Positions 1-8,095 of a stretch of 64,000 nucleotides of DNA are shown here, in pieces (position 1 is the first letter of the stretch; the number at the start of each line of letters is the position of its first letter). The notes beneath the pieces are model-generated. The model saw only the letters and a program-made list of their open reading frames with translations. It was not told the origin of the DNA and did not search any database. The DNA comes from Methylobacterium sp. PvR107. Lineage in GTDB: Bacteria; Pseudomonadota; Alphaproteobacteria; Rhizobiales; Beijerinckiaceae. The translations under genes and the position numbers were made by a program. The stretch covers positions 1 through 64,000 of the forward strand of contig NZ_JAFIBW010000001.1 in assembly GCF_017833295.1 (NCBI RefSeq). Direction: 5' to 3'.

Positions 1-22
1 GATTGGCAGTCTAAGGGGATTA

Positions 23-277
23 ATGCTTAAGCGGTTCTTTTTCGACGTCGATAACGGAGAGACGACGATCCGGGACGACGAAGGCGTCGAGGCCGAGAGC
101 CTGGAACAAGCACTCGCTGATGCCCGAAGCGTCATCAACGAGATTGCGGATGAGCTAGATGCCACCGACATCGACAATCCCTGGACGCTGGTGGTGCGGG
201 ATGAGACTGGATTGGCAGTCGCGCACGTGCCAATCGGCGTGTTCTCCAGCTCGCACGTGCCGCCGCGCCAAGACTGA
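23..277 (+). CDS. DUF6894-type small protein
   Basis: An 84-residue protein opening MLKRFFFDVDNGE, followed by an acidic stretch, a helix of the type SLEQALADARSVINEIA, and a C-terminal strand pair (WTLVVRDETGLAVAHVPI). This matches the small DUF6894 family abundant in Methylobacterium: an aromatic N-terminus, then a DxEG/D turn, then an Ala-rich helix. A GGGG Shine-Dalgarno-like run lies just upstream of the ATG. The function of the family is unknown. Three more members lie within the next 8 kb, so this is part of a local paralogous set. The IS630 remnant begins about 75 bases downstream. Confidence 0.75.
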   Translation: MLKRFFFDVDNGETTIRDDEGVEAESLEQALADARSVINEIADELDATDIDNPWTLVVRDETGLAVAHVPIGVFSSSHVPPRQD

Positions 278-349
278 GCGAACGCCGTCACGCCTGCCCG
301 CTGTTGGCCCCCATCGCGAAGGCTCAGCCATTTGATGGGCTGTCGGCAT

Positions 350-1315
350 TAGAGCTGTTCCCGGTCAGGTAGCGACGGCCAAGTCGTTCTCGTAGCCGGC
401 TGCGGCGAGGTAATTGCGGCACTCCTGCGGGGTGAAGTACGAGAATGCCTGACGGATCGCTGCCCAGAGATCCGGGATCGTGCGAGCGGCCGCGCTGCGC
501 AACAGCGCCTTCAACTTTGCGAAAGCCTGTTCGATCGGGTTGAAATCAGGGCTGTAGGACGGGAGGTAGAGCAGCCGCGCTCCTGCGGCCTCGATCGCCT
601 CACGCACGCCGGCGACCTTGTGGGCTGGCAGGTTATCCATGACGACGATGTCGCCGGGCTGCAGCACCGAGACCAAAGTCTCGGTGACATAGCTGCAAAA
701 GCGCTTGCCGTTCGTGGGGCCGTCCAACAGCGCGGTCGCGCACAGCCCGCACGTGCGCAGTGCGGCGGTGATGGTCGTTGTTTTGTAGTGGCCAAACGGA
801 GTTGCGAGCCGGCAGCGCTCGCCGCGCGGGGCCCAGCCAGAGCGCCGCGCCATGTTGGTGGCAGCCGACGTCTCGTCCAGGAACACCAGCCGGTCCGGAT
901 CGAGCTCGGGCTGCGCCTCAAACCACGCCTCGCGCGCCGCTTTTACGTCTTCACGCTCCTGCTCAGCTGCGTACGTCGCCCCCTTTTCCAGGTGATCGCG
1001 TGCCGCTGGAAGAAGCGCGACAAGCTGCTCGTGCTGGTCTGGACGCCCTGCTCAGCCAGTCGGTCGCGCAACTCGCGCAGGAAGAGACGCGGCTCCTGCT
1101 TGGAGGTTGCCAGGATCAGCGCGGCATGCGCCTCAATGCGCTTCGAGGTGTGATCGCCGCCCATCGGCTTGGGCGCGACATGGCCCTCTTGGTGCGAGCG
1201 CTGCGACCAGCGGCTGGCGCTCGACACGCTGACCCCGAAACGAGCGGTCGTGTCCCTGATGGTGGTGTAGCTCGGCGGTAGCGAAGAGGCCCGTCCGCGC
1301 GCCTTCCACAGGGCT
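350..1315 (-). mobile_element. IS630-family element, 5' end truncated by IS256 insertion
   Basis: The transposase reads leftward and ends at 365, with the probable element end near 350. The upstream (right) end of the element is missing. The HTH region becomes unrecognisable at about 1250-1315, exactly where the IS256 element begins. The simplest reading is that IS256 inserted into or beside an IS630 copy. Both end coordinates are approximate because no second IS630 inverted repeat can be found. Confidence 0.6.
365..1315 (-). pseudogene. IS630-family transposase, two frames, N-terminus lost
   Basis: The upstream frame (ending at 943) carries the helix-turn-helix part with ARFGVSVSSASRW and FLRELRDRLAEQGV. 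The downstream frame (to 365) carries the DDE domain with LVFLDETSAATNMARR, VVMDNLPAHK and SPDFNPIEQAFAKLK. The two frames join by a -1 shift at an A4G5 run near 985-995, where many IS630 elements use programmed frameshifting, so the two-frame layout is not itself damage. What is damaged is the N-terminus: residues before ARFGVSVSS do not resemble the family and run into the neighbouring IS256 end. The transposase is probably inactive. Confidence 0.7.
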
Positions 1316-2671
1316 GTGGCGGGCGGGGCTCCTCGCGGGGTGGTCATCGGCGGTTGCCGGGTAGGGTCGGGTTGCGAGCGCCAACCCCGAACCCGAGAGA
1401 CCCCCGATGACCGACGAGATGATGGCCCTGCGCGGGCTGATGGAGAAGAGCGCCGACACCGATCTGCTGCGCGAGATGATCGGCTTTGCGGCCGAACGCC
1501 TGATGGAACTGGAGGTGGGCGGCCTGACCGGGGCCGCCCATGGCGAGAAGAGCGCAGAGCGGTTGGTCCAGCGCAACGGCTACCGTGACCGGGATTGGCA
1601 GACGCGGGCCGGCACGGTGGAGTTGCGCATTCCGAAGCTGCGCAAGGGCAGCTACTTTCCGGGCTTCCTGGAGCCGCGCCGCATGGCCGAGAAGGCGCTC
1701 ACGGCTGTGATCCAGGAGGCCTACATCCAGGGCATCTCAACCCGCTCGGTCGATGACCTCGTCCAGGCGATGGGCGGCACAGGCGTGTCGAAGAGCCAGG
1801 TCAGCCGGCTCTGCCAGGAGATCGACGAGCGGGTCGGCGCGTTCCTCGATCGGCCGCTCGAGGGCGAGTGGCCGTATCTCTGGATCGATGCGACTTACGT
1901 GAAGGTGCGCCAGGACGGCCGCATCGTCTCTGTCGCCGTGATCGTGGCGGTGGGCGTGAACACCGACGGCCGGCGCGAGGTGCTGGGCATGGATGTCGGT
2001 CCCTCCGAGGCCGAGACGTTCTGGACGGACTTTCTCCGCAAGCTGGCGCGCCGGGGGCTGCGCGGGGTCAAACTGGTGATCTCGGACGCCCACGAGGGCA
2101 TCAAGGCGTCGGTGGCCAAGGTGATGAACGCGACCTGGCAGCGTTGCCGCGTCCACTTCATGCGCAACGTTCTCGCCCATGCCGGACGCAGCGGGCGGCG
2201 TGTCGTGTCCGCCTTCATCGCCACGGCATTTGCCCAGGATGACGCCGAGGCGGCCCGTCAGCAGTGGCGGCGCGTGGCTGATCAGCTCCGGCCGAAGGTC
2301 CCCAAGCTCGCCGCCCTGATGGACGAGGCCGAGCCGGACGTGCTGGCCTACATGGGCTTCCCCACTCAGCATCGGGTCAAGCTGCACTCCACGAACCCGC
2401 TGGAACGCCTCAACGGTGAGATCAAACGCCGGACCGAGGTGGTCGGCATCTTCCCCAACGAGGCGGCCATCACCCGCCTCGTGGGCGCGATCCTGCTGGA
2501 ACAGAACGACGAGTGGGCCGTCCAGCGCTCCCGCTACATCACCCTGGAAAGCATCGCCCCGATCGGCGATGATCCCCTCGTCAGCCTGCCCACCCTGGCA
2601 GCCTGATCAATCCGGCCCAAACCGGTGATCGTGGTGGCCACGCCGAAGCTACACCACGCCAGGGGACACAA
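1316..2671 (+). mobile_element. IS256-family insertion sequence
   Basis: One long transposase gene is flanked by imperfect terminal inverted repeats. The left end, near 1316-1370, contains GGTCATCGGCGGTTG. The right end, near 2620-2671, reads CGATCACCGGTTTG on the other strand. Ends are approximate and no target duplication was identified. The element separates the IS630 remnant from the small genes to its right and appears intact. Confidence 0.7.
1407..2606 (+). CDS. IS256-family (Mutator-type) transposase
   Basis: A 399-residue DDE transposase of the usual family length. Visible catalytic sites are D161 in [11 protein letters not shown]227 in VISDAHEGI and E333 in [13 protein letters not shown]. 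The C(2)H signature (CRVH, residues 247-250) between the second D and the E is also present. The full-length frame, motifs and flanking inverted repeats suggest a functional enzyme. It starts at ATG 1407, inside the IS. It cuts and inserts the surrounding element and has no cellular role. Confidence 0.93.
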   Translation: MTDEMMALRGLMEKSADTDLLREMIGFAAERLMELEVGGLTGAAHGEKSAERLVQRNGYRDRDWQTRAGTVELRIPKLRKGSYFPGFLEPRRMAEKALTAVIQEAYIQGISTRSVDDLVQAMGGTGVSKSQVSRLCQEIDERVGAFLDRPLEGEWPYLWIDATYVKVRQDGRIVSVAVIVAVGVNTDGRREVLGMDVGPSEAETFWTDFLRKLARRGLRGVKLVISDAHEGIKASVAKVMNATWQRCRVHFMRNVLAHAGRSGRRVVSAFIATAFAQDDAEAARQQWRRVADQLRPKVPKLAALMDEAEPDVLAYMGFPTQHRVKLHSTNPLERLNGEIKRRTEVVGIFPNEAAITRLVGAILLEQNDEWAVQRSRYITLESIAPIGDDPLVSLPTLAA

Positions 2672-2827
2672 CCAAACGAGCTGCCGCTCGGTGGCACGAG
2701 GCACCTGACGCCACGGCAGCCACGACACGCTCGCGTAAGTCGACGGACAGAGGTGAAGGCATCGGCAGGCTCCCCCACCTCTCAACGCGCCACCCGCTAA
2801 CCCGTCGCCATCAGCCCGGGACCGGCT

Positions 2828-3124
2828 CTAGTGCAGTTCAGAGCGCCGAGGCTTTGATCCCGGATCAAGCTGCGCGATTATCAACGTACCGACTCGCTTA
2901 GCTGCTTCCGAAGTACGGAACATGGCCTCCGACCGATCAGCCGCAAGCCAGGTATCTGAAGAGTAGATCGCCCACGACCAGGGCTTTGAGCCCCTTCCAC
3001 AAAGCTCGGCCTCCACACGCCAGCAAGGTTGGAGGTGTCGGACGAGTTTGGTGCTGTGACGTTCAGCGTGCTGCGTATCCAGCAGCGTTACGCTATCAGA
3101 GCCATTGAATTGGAAATAGGACAT
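2828..3124 (-). CDS. Hypothetical 98-residue protein
   Basis: The start is fixed by a perfect AGGAGG five bases before the ATG at 3124, not by the longer frame that opens at 3190. The product begins MSYFQFNGSDSVTLLD, is rich in Arg, Trp and Ser, and contains WSWAIYSSDTWLAADRSEAM. It shows no signal peptide, membrane segment or domain I recognise. Its first residues loosely resemble DUF6894 openings, but the rest does not fit. A 32-bp element just upstream is shared with the DUF6894 gene at 4003-4260, suggesting common regulation. Confidence 0.65.
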   Translation of the reverse strand: MSYFQFNGSDSVTLLDTQHAERHSTKLVRHLQPCWRVEAELCGRGSKPWSWAIYSSDTWLAADRSEAMFRTSEAAKRVGTLIIAQLDPGSKPRRSELH

Positions 3125-3143
3125 GCGATCCTCCTGCCGATAT

Positions 3144-3175
3144 AAGGCGGGAGCACACTTCTCTCTCAGCCACCG
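3144..3175 (-). promoter_or_regulatory. Conserved upstream element, copy 1
   Basis: These 32 bases match 4279-4310 with three differences, and both copies sit 20-30 bases before a leftward start codon. On the gene strand the element reads CTGAGAGAGAAGTG, and in this copy it is followed 18 bases on by TTATAT. It could therefore be a -35/-10 pair, with the conserved part being the -35 region and spacer. A weaker third copy precedes the Crp/Fnr gene at 8808. Confidence 0.45.
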
Positions 3176-3359
3176 ATGCCCGAGGGTCACGATCAGTGAT
3201 GTGCCAATCTATCAGAGAGCACGAGGGTTAGCGAGCGCCTATCCTGGATCCGCCTTCGCCATCTGCCGCCCGTGGTTCTGCACGACGGCGCGGAACAGGT
3301 TGCCGGTGGCTGAGGTCGTGACCCGCGCGCCGGCGGTTTCCTGCGGGGATGCGCTACGC

Positions 3360-3614
3360 CTACTTAAGAGCTTGCGGATGCCGCGACGACACTCCCTTGT
3401 AGTGCCTTGGGATCAGCGGGCAGCCGTCATGGATGCGCCGGTGCGACAGAGTCACAGATCCCTGCCCGCTATAGACGCCTTGGATCGTCACACGGCCATG
3501 GCAGGCTGGACAACGCTTAAGAGCGTCCCGGTGGAGGACCCTCGCCTCGTCGAGGCCAAGGGTGAGCCAAGCGCCTTCCACTACCACTTCGCAGGATTGG
3601 GTTTGCGGCTTCAT
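3360..3614 (-). CDS. Small CPxC zinc-ribbon-like protein (copy 1)
   Basis: An 84-residue protein with LKRCPACHG in the middle and HRRIHDGCPLIPRHY towards the end, so two Cys in CPxC plus a later Cys and several His could bind a metal. It is clearly paralogous to 61257-61514, which shares LKRCPxCHG, SHRR-H-GCPL and the HPQ-L tail. The function is unknown. A DNA- or redox-linked zinc ribbon is an inference from cysteine spacing only. It overlaps the upstream 65-residue gene by four bases (ATGA), suggesting a two-gene operon. Confidence 0.65.
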   Translation of the reverse strand: MKPQTQSCEVVVEGAWLTLGLDEARVLHRDALKRCPACHGRVTIQGVYSGQGSVTLSHRRIHDGCPLIPRHYKGVSSRHPQALK

Positions 3615-3808
3615 TTTGCCACGTCCCGCACGATGATCTGCGCTCTGGCCCAGGCTGCCCGGGCCTTCTGCGCCGCGGCTAGTTCGGCGAACGCCCGGGC
3701 TGCGCCGGTCGCCTCCATCGCAAGCATCTTTTCCGATAGGATCACCGCTGCCGTTGCAGCGGTTTCTGCAGCGATGGCCGAGGCTACGGTCGGGTGATGC
3801 TGCGGCAT
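3611..3808 (-). CDS. Small Ala-rich hypothetical protein
   Basis: A 65-residue, strongly Ala-rich, helix-prone product (EKMLAMEATGAARAFAELAAAQKARAAWARAQ) with no membrane segment. It is linked to the downstream CPxC gene by an ATGA overlap, the best argument that it is real. No clear Shine-Dalgarno sequence precedes the ATG, so confidence is modest. The composition suggests a single amphipathic or coiled-coil helix. No function can be assigned. Confidence 0.45.
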   Translation of the reverse strand: MPQHHPTVASAIAAETAATAAVILSEKMLAMEATGAARAFAELAAAQKARAAWARAQIIVRDVAK

Positions 3809-4002
3809 GGCGTTGGCTCGGTTGCGGCCGAAATCCGAGCCTCCGAGATCATGGTTACCAGATCGTTAATGGTCCCCACAAAGAAGCCTCACCGGCGGAC
3901 CGGGCGGGCCTTTCCAGATCCGAGAAATAAGGAGCAAGCAAGCCGGATCCGGACCGCATCTTAGCAATTGCTAGCCCGAAAGCTTCGACAGATCGAAATT
4001 GA

Positions 4003-4260
4003 TTATTTTGACCTGTTGAGTGACTCAATGGCTGGCGACGGTGTCACAAAGAAATCAAGCCTGAATAGTATCAGCTCAGTCCCGTCCGTGACTTCCATTC
4101 GCCATTCCTGACCAAGGCTCTCTAACCTTGCGCCTTCCTCAAGAAGCACGCCTGCATACCGGATCGCCTCTCGTCGCGCGAACATCGTGTCCGGCAACTC
4201 GACACCCTTTTTGTCGAGTAGGACGACGCCATCATAGACGTTGAAGTGATAGCGAGGCAT
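4003..4260 (-). CDS. DUF6894-type small protein
   Basis: An 85-residue protein starting at MPRYHFNVYDG, the canonical DUF6894 opening. An in-frame ATG seven codons earlier is less likely. It shows the usual D-G turn (VVLLDKKGVELPD), the Ala/Arg helix (REAIRYAGVLLEEGARL) and a WRMEVTDGTELILFRLDF strand block. The function is unknown. The 32-bp upstream element at 4279-4310 is shared with the hypothetical gene at 2828-3124. Confidence 0.78.
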   Translation of the reverse strand: MPRYHFNVYDGVVLLDKKGVELPDTMFARREAIRYAGVLLEEGARLESLGQEWRMEVTDGTELILFRLDFFVTPSPAIESLNRSK

Positions 4261-4278
4261 GTGTGTTCCCAGCCGTTG

Positions 4279-4310
4279 CAAGGCGGGAGCACGCGTCTCT
4301 CTCAGTCACC
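4279..4310 (-). promoter_or_regulatory. Conserved upstream element, copy 2
   Basis: This near-copy of 3144-3175 (29 of 32 bases identical) lies 18 bases before the ATG of the DUF6894 gene. On the gene strand it contains CTGAGAGAGACGCGTG. The position relative to the start codon and the conservation outside any coding frame argue for a promoter or operator. The transcription factor is unknown. Confidence 0.45.
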
Positions 4311-4371
4311 GGCGCCCCGATATCGTGGCCGGCAATGAACTACCTTACCAGACGAGGCACTAGCGCACAAA

Positions 4372-5283
4372 CTAAGTCCCAGGGCCTCGTGTGTGGGAGT
4401 GCAAAGGCCCCTGAAAGCCAGTACGCGCGTACTCAGTCGCGTAGAAGGCGAGTTCCCGGTCGGTGAGCCATGCACAGCCGGCACCGCCGTCCTCCGGCGC
4501 TTCGGGCGCCACCGTCGCGGGCATGCTTCGGCCGAGATCCATGATGTAGTAGGTCGGCATCTCCGAGAGCGCCTCGGCCATCCAGCCGGCCAGCGGATGC
4601 GGCTGATTGCCCGGCGAGTCTGCGCTCTTATGATGGAAGTAGGCGCGCAGGAACGCGGCAACCTGGGTCGGGCTGCCATCCATGTCGGGCGCCGCAGCCG
4701 GGGAGGCGAAGTAGCGGTGGTAGTGCTCGCGCGGGCGCGGCAGCCCAGTTAAAGCAGCGTGGATCGGATCCTGCGCGGGCGGCCGCAGGCTCTCCGCTAG
4801 GGTCTCAAGGTTGGGCGCCCCGGCGAACGGTGCGCTCATCAGGACGATCGACCCGAACACGTCGGGCCGAGCCAGGGCACAGAAGCCCGCGACCCACGAA
4901 CCGAAGTCGTGCCCGATCACCGCCGCGACCCGTTCGCGCTCCAGTGCCCCGAGTAAGCAGAGCAAGTCGAGGAGGAGGTTGTGCATGCGGAAGGGCGCGA
5001 GGTCGGCTTCGTAGGCGACCGGCTCCGCGGCAGTGCGCCCGTAGCCGCGCAGATCCGGGGCGACGACGTGGTAGCCAGCATGCGCGAGGGCGGGCATCAC
5101 CTTTCGCCAGGAGTAGGCCAGCTCTGGGAAGCCGTGAAGCAGCAGGAGGCAAGGTCAGTCCGGGTCCTCGTGCCCGGCTTCCAGCAGGTGCATTCGCAGG
5201 CCGTTCACACCCTCAATGAAACTCGGACGAATGCCCGTGGGGAGAACGGCGTCGTCGAGGGGCGGCAGGTTCGGTGCGTTCAT
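4372..5283 (-). pseudogene. Epoxide-hydrolase-like alpha/beta hydrolase, broken
   Basis: Reading from ATG 5283, codon 43 is a TGA (5157-5155). The frame then continues without interruption through LLLLHGFPELAYSWRKV (oxyanion HGFPE), PDLRGYGRT and VIGHDFGSWVAG (Asp-type nucleophile elbow GHDFGS), as in epoxide hydrolases and haloalkane dehalogenases. The context EDPD-stop-PCLLLLHG suggests a single CGA-to-TGA change. The C-terminus is also lost: after FYATEYARTGFQGPL the family would continue about 60-80 residues to the acid and the catalytic His, but here it ends in HSHTRGPGT. Two independent lesions make a functional product very unlikely. Confidence 0.85.
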
Positions 5284-5945
5284 TTCCAACCTACTGCACG
5301 CCGTCTCCCCCTATCGAGGTCGGGCGTCAGCCCTTGCGCGCGCGAGGCCATTGTCCGTCCACGTCCGAAACGAGCCGGTACAAGCCGCTAAACAATGTGG
5401 GCCAAAATGTGCGGCCGCGGGCGCGGCCGTATTGATTTATGAAATGATTTCAGTGATTTGTGCCACTTAAGTGGCGGAGACGGAGGGATTCGCCGCCGCA
5501 AACCCGAAGCCATTGCAGATATTGAGCTTTTGGATGCTCCAATGCGGAGCTTCGTAGCAGTGTCTCGGGGCACCCGTCAAATACGCGAACCGGTCTCGGG
5601 TGCAGAGCCGAGATGATGTCGAACGTGCAGGGCTCGCGGTTGGACCGAAATTGCGACCCATCGTGATCTGGCGGGCCAAGCACACGCCGGAAACCGTGGT
5701 TGCCTCACTGCCGATAAGCCGACATTCGGCTATGCGCCCATCTCGGCCGCTCAGCCGACTTTCGCGGTTTCTCCGAAGCAGACGCTGCAGCTCAGCTTGT
5801 AGGTCACAGTTGCTTCAACAGCTGACTTCGGGCCGATAGGCGCTGAACCGCCGCTCCCGACCCTTTTCTGAAGTTCAGAAGGTCCGCTTGCGGGCCTCCT
5901 GATCCAGTTCTGTGACCGATCCCGACTGGACGCGGCTCGGCTGCT
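5284..5945. other. Intergenic region without a recognisable gene
   Basis: No frame here resembles a protein. A GC hairpin (CGGCCGC-GGGC-GCGGCCG, about 5412-5430) is followed by TATTGATTTATG and might terminate rightward transcription, but no rightward gene precedes it. Near 5870-5890 the motif AGAAGGTCCGCTT recurs; similar GGTCCGCTTCT motifs occur around 14128 and 14186, so decayed intergenic repeats are likely. The right edge is the IS2-group element. Confidence 0.5.
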
Positions 5946-6018
5946 TGGAGTGGCCCCCAATTCGACCGGACACCGGGCGTAGCCGTGCGGGCCTAGGCGG
6001 AAGCCTAGGCGTGCGCCC

Positions 6019-6408
6019 ATGCCGAACGACACGCAGCGGATCGAGATCATCACCGGGCGCGAGCGCCGCAGGCGCTACACCGCCCACGAGAAGGTGCGCT
6101 TCGTCGAGGAGACGATGCAGCCCGGAATGACCGTCTCGGCGGTGGCGCGGATCCACGGCCTCTCACCGAGCCTTCTATTCGGGTGGAGGCGTCGCATGGC
6201 CGAGGGCGGACAGGTGGCGGTGCAAGCCGACGACGAGGTAGTCGCTGCTAGCCGGATGCGCGAGTTGGAAGCTCGCGTGCGCGATCTGGAGCGGCTGCTC
6301 GGACGCAAGACGCTGGAGGTCGAGGTGCTCAAGGAGGCGCTGGCCGCTGCACGGGTAAAAAAAGCCGCGTGGCCGCTGCCGTCGCCGCCCGCGGGCTCTT
6401 CCCGATGA
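6019..6408 (+). CDS. IS2-group orfA (DNA-binding subunit)
   Basis: A 129-residue OrfA with the IS3/IS2 helix-turn-helix (TAHEKVRFVEETMQPGMTVSAVARIHGLSPSLLFGWRRR) followed by a leucine-zipper-like helix (MRELEARVRDLERLLGRKTLEVEVLKEAL). The last codons run into A7 at 6357-6363. A -1 slip there moves ribosomes into the orfB frame to make the OrfAB transposase. OrfA alone normally binds the ends and represses. Confidence 0.88.
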   Translation: MPNDTQRIEIITGRERRRRYTAHEKVRFVEETMQPGMTVSAVARIHGLSPSLLFGWRRRMAEGGQVAVQADDEVVAASRMRELEARVRDLERLLGRKTLEVEVLKEALAAARVKKAAWPLPSPPAGSSR

Positions 6409-7247
6409 AGGTCGTGGCGGACGTGCTCGGCGTGGCCCGCTCCAACCTCGTCGAGCAGATACGGAGTGGGTCGCGGTCGCGCGGTCCCTATCGTCGTGCC
6501 GACGACGAGGCCGTCCTGATCGCCATCCGCGCCATCACGGACGTGCGGCCGACCTACGGCTATCGGCGAGTGACGGCGATCCTGAACCGGACGCGGCGCG
6601 CTACTGGCGAGCCCGCCCTGAACCACAAGCGGGTGTTCCGCCTGATGAAGCGGGACAGCCTGCTCCTCCAGCGCCACACGGGCGGGCGACCCGTGCGCGC
6701 CCACGAGGGCCGTGTGATCGCCGCGGCCTCGAACCAGCGCTGGTCCTCGGATGGGCTGGAGATCGGCTGCTGGAACGGCGAGGCGGTGCGGGTAGCCTTC
6801 GCCATCGACACCCATGATCGCGAGGTGATCGCCTGGGTGGCCTCGACGGGCGGGGTCACCGGCCAGATGGTGCGGGATCTCATGCTGACCTGCGTGGAGG
6901 CGCGCTTCGGCAGCCTTTGCGCGACCCATCCCGTGCAGTGGCTGGCCGATAACGGCTCTGCCTTTACGGCCGCCGAGACCCTGTCCTTCGCGGCAGCCCT
7001 AAACCTCGTGCCCTGCCTCACGCCGGTGCGCTCGCCCGAGAGCAACGGAGTGAGCGAGGCGTTCGTCAAAACGCTCAAGCGCGACTATGCCCGCGTCCAG
7101 CCCCGGCCCGACGCCAACACGGTCCTGGCGCGGATCGGCGCCTGGATCACCGACTACAACGAACACCATCCCCACCGTGGGCTCGGCATGCGCTCGCCGC
7201 GCGAGTTCATCCGTGCTCAGATGCAACCAGCCCCGTGTCCGGTTTGA
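6369..7247 (+). CDS. IS2-group orfB (DDE integrase domain)
   Basis: The catalytic part of the transposase, normally made as OrfAB by -1 frameshifting at the A7 run at 6357-6363. The nominal GTG start at 6369 is not necessarily used. The rve-type DDE residues are seen in WSSDGLEI, WLADNGSAF and SPESNGVSEAFVKTLKRDY. The C-terminal WITDYNEHHPHRGLGMRSP block is typical of the IS2 group. The frame is complete and the terminal repeats are present, so the element is probably active. Confidence 0.9.
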   Translation: MAAAVAARGLFPMKVVADVLGVARSNLVEQIRSGSRSRGPYRRADDEAVLIAIRAITDVRPTYGYRRVTAILNRTRRATGEPALNHKRVFRLMKRDSLLLQRHTGGRPVRAHEGRVIAAASNQRWSSDGLEIGCWNGEAVRVAFAIDTHDREVIAWVASTGGVTGQMVRDLMLTCVEARFGSLCATHPVQWLADNGSAFTAAETLSFAAALNLVPCLTPVRSPESNGVSEAFVKTLKRDYARVQPRPDANTVLARIGAWITDYNEHHPHRGLGMRSPREFIRAQMQPAPCPV

Positions 7248-7508
7248 TGGGGGCAACTCCAGGCTGGCAGAAGCGGATGTGCGTACAGCCGAGTTCTCCA
7301 CAGATCGTGAACCTCCTGCGGGGAGAGCCTGCGGGCTTATCTGTCTCGCCCCCGGGGAAGGTCCGCGTCAGGTGGAAGTCAGATCGTCCCACGAGAACCT
7401 CCGAACGTCGGTTCACGCCTCGACGCGGTACAGGCGTGCGCTTTCAGACAGCAACACATTGTGCCTTCAGCCGCTTTACCTCTCCGAATTGGTGTACGTG
7501 AGGCAGAT

Positions 7509-7784
7509 GTGGCTCGGTACTACTTCGACATCTACGATGGCGAGGCGCTTCGCCGAGACCCGGAGGGCGATGTGTGCGACAGTCCTGAAGCCGTCCGGCA
7601 TGAGGCCATGTACGCCTTGTCCTTTCTCGCCAAGGAGGCGATCCCCCGCACGGCGAGCGACACGCAAGCCTTCACGGTGCTGGTCCGCGACGAGACCAAC
7701 ACGACCGTCTACACAGCGTCCCTGACGTTTGCCGGGCTGTGGGTGGGCGATGTCCCGATCCCTGAGCCGGACCTCGACGACTGA
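7509..7784 (+). CDS. DUF6894-type small protein
   Basis: A GTG start at 7509 gives VARYYFDIYDGE, the family's usual opening; GAGG lies five bases upstream. The longer ATG frame from 7461 adds residues absent from the family. The 91-residue product has the DPEGDVCDSPEAV turn, an Ala-rich helix and FTVLVRDETNTTVYTASLTF strands. It is convergent with another DUF6894 gene 53 bases downstream. The function is unknown. Confidence 0.75.
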   Translation: MARYYFDIYDGEALRRDPEGDVCDSPEAVRHEAMYALSFLAKEAIPRTASDTQAFTVLVRDETNTTVYTASLTFAGLWVGDVPIPEPDLDD

Positions 7785-7837
7785 GGCTCAGCCACAGCGG
7801 GCATGGCGAGCACCGGGGCGGACCTAGCGATCCCCGC

Positions 7838-8095
7838 TCAGCCCAGTTCGTCTTCGGGCACGGTATCGCTGAACGGCACCGTGAGCACGGGTTCGCCAGT
7901 CTCATCCATGATCTCGAACGAGCAGTCCATCCAATCGCGGATCAGCGGCAGGCGATCTTGCACGATCATGGCTCGTGCCTCGAACAAGGCATGCTCACGC
8001 GCCGCGTTCACGTCGGCGAGGTCATCGCCTTCCGAGTCCACGGCGAGACCCATGGGTCCGGGACGATGCCGGATGTTAAAGAAGTAGCGCGGCAT
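7838..8095 (-). CDS. DUF6894-type small protein, coupled to a Crp/Fnr gene
   Basis: An 85-residue protein starting MPRYFFNIRHRPG, then VDSEGDDLADVNAAREHALFEARAMI and a C-terminal acidic block with EIMDETGEPVLTVPF. The ATG at 8095 shares its A with the TGA of the upstream Crp/Fnr gene (TGATG), so translation is very probably coupled. This is the only DUF6894 member here that is operonic with a regulator. That hints that the family works with, or is a target of, such regulators. Confidence 0.8.
   Translation of the reverse strand: MPRYFFNIRHRPGPMGLAVDSEGDDLADVNAAREHALFEARAMIVQDRLPLIRDWMDCSFEIMDETGEPVLTVPFSDTVPEDELG

Larger units (their letters stand above)
5946..7261 (+). mobile_element. IS3-family, IS2-group insertion sequence
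   Basis: The left terminal repeat TGGAGTGGCCCCCA, with ACCGGACAC further in, pairs with the right one (TGGAGTTGCCCCCA, then ACCGGACAC, on the opposite strand). This gives a 1316-bp element of the usual size. GGCTG occurs at 5939-5943 and at 7262-7266 and may be the 5-bp target duplication, if the left boundary is two bases further out. Both transposase frames are open, so the element looks intact. Confidence 0.85.

Noticed and set aside
943..990. IS630 two-frame layout as a mutation
   Set aside because: An A4G5 run at the junction and the conserved register on both sides fit programmed -1 frameshifting of this family.
5450..5685. Leftward 72-77-residue ORFs
   Set aside because: They show no domain, no ribosome-binding site and frame-shadow composition. 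The region is treated as intergenic.
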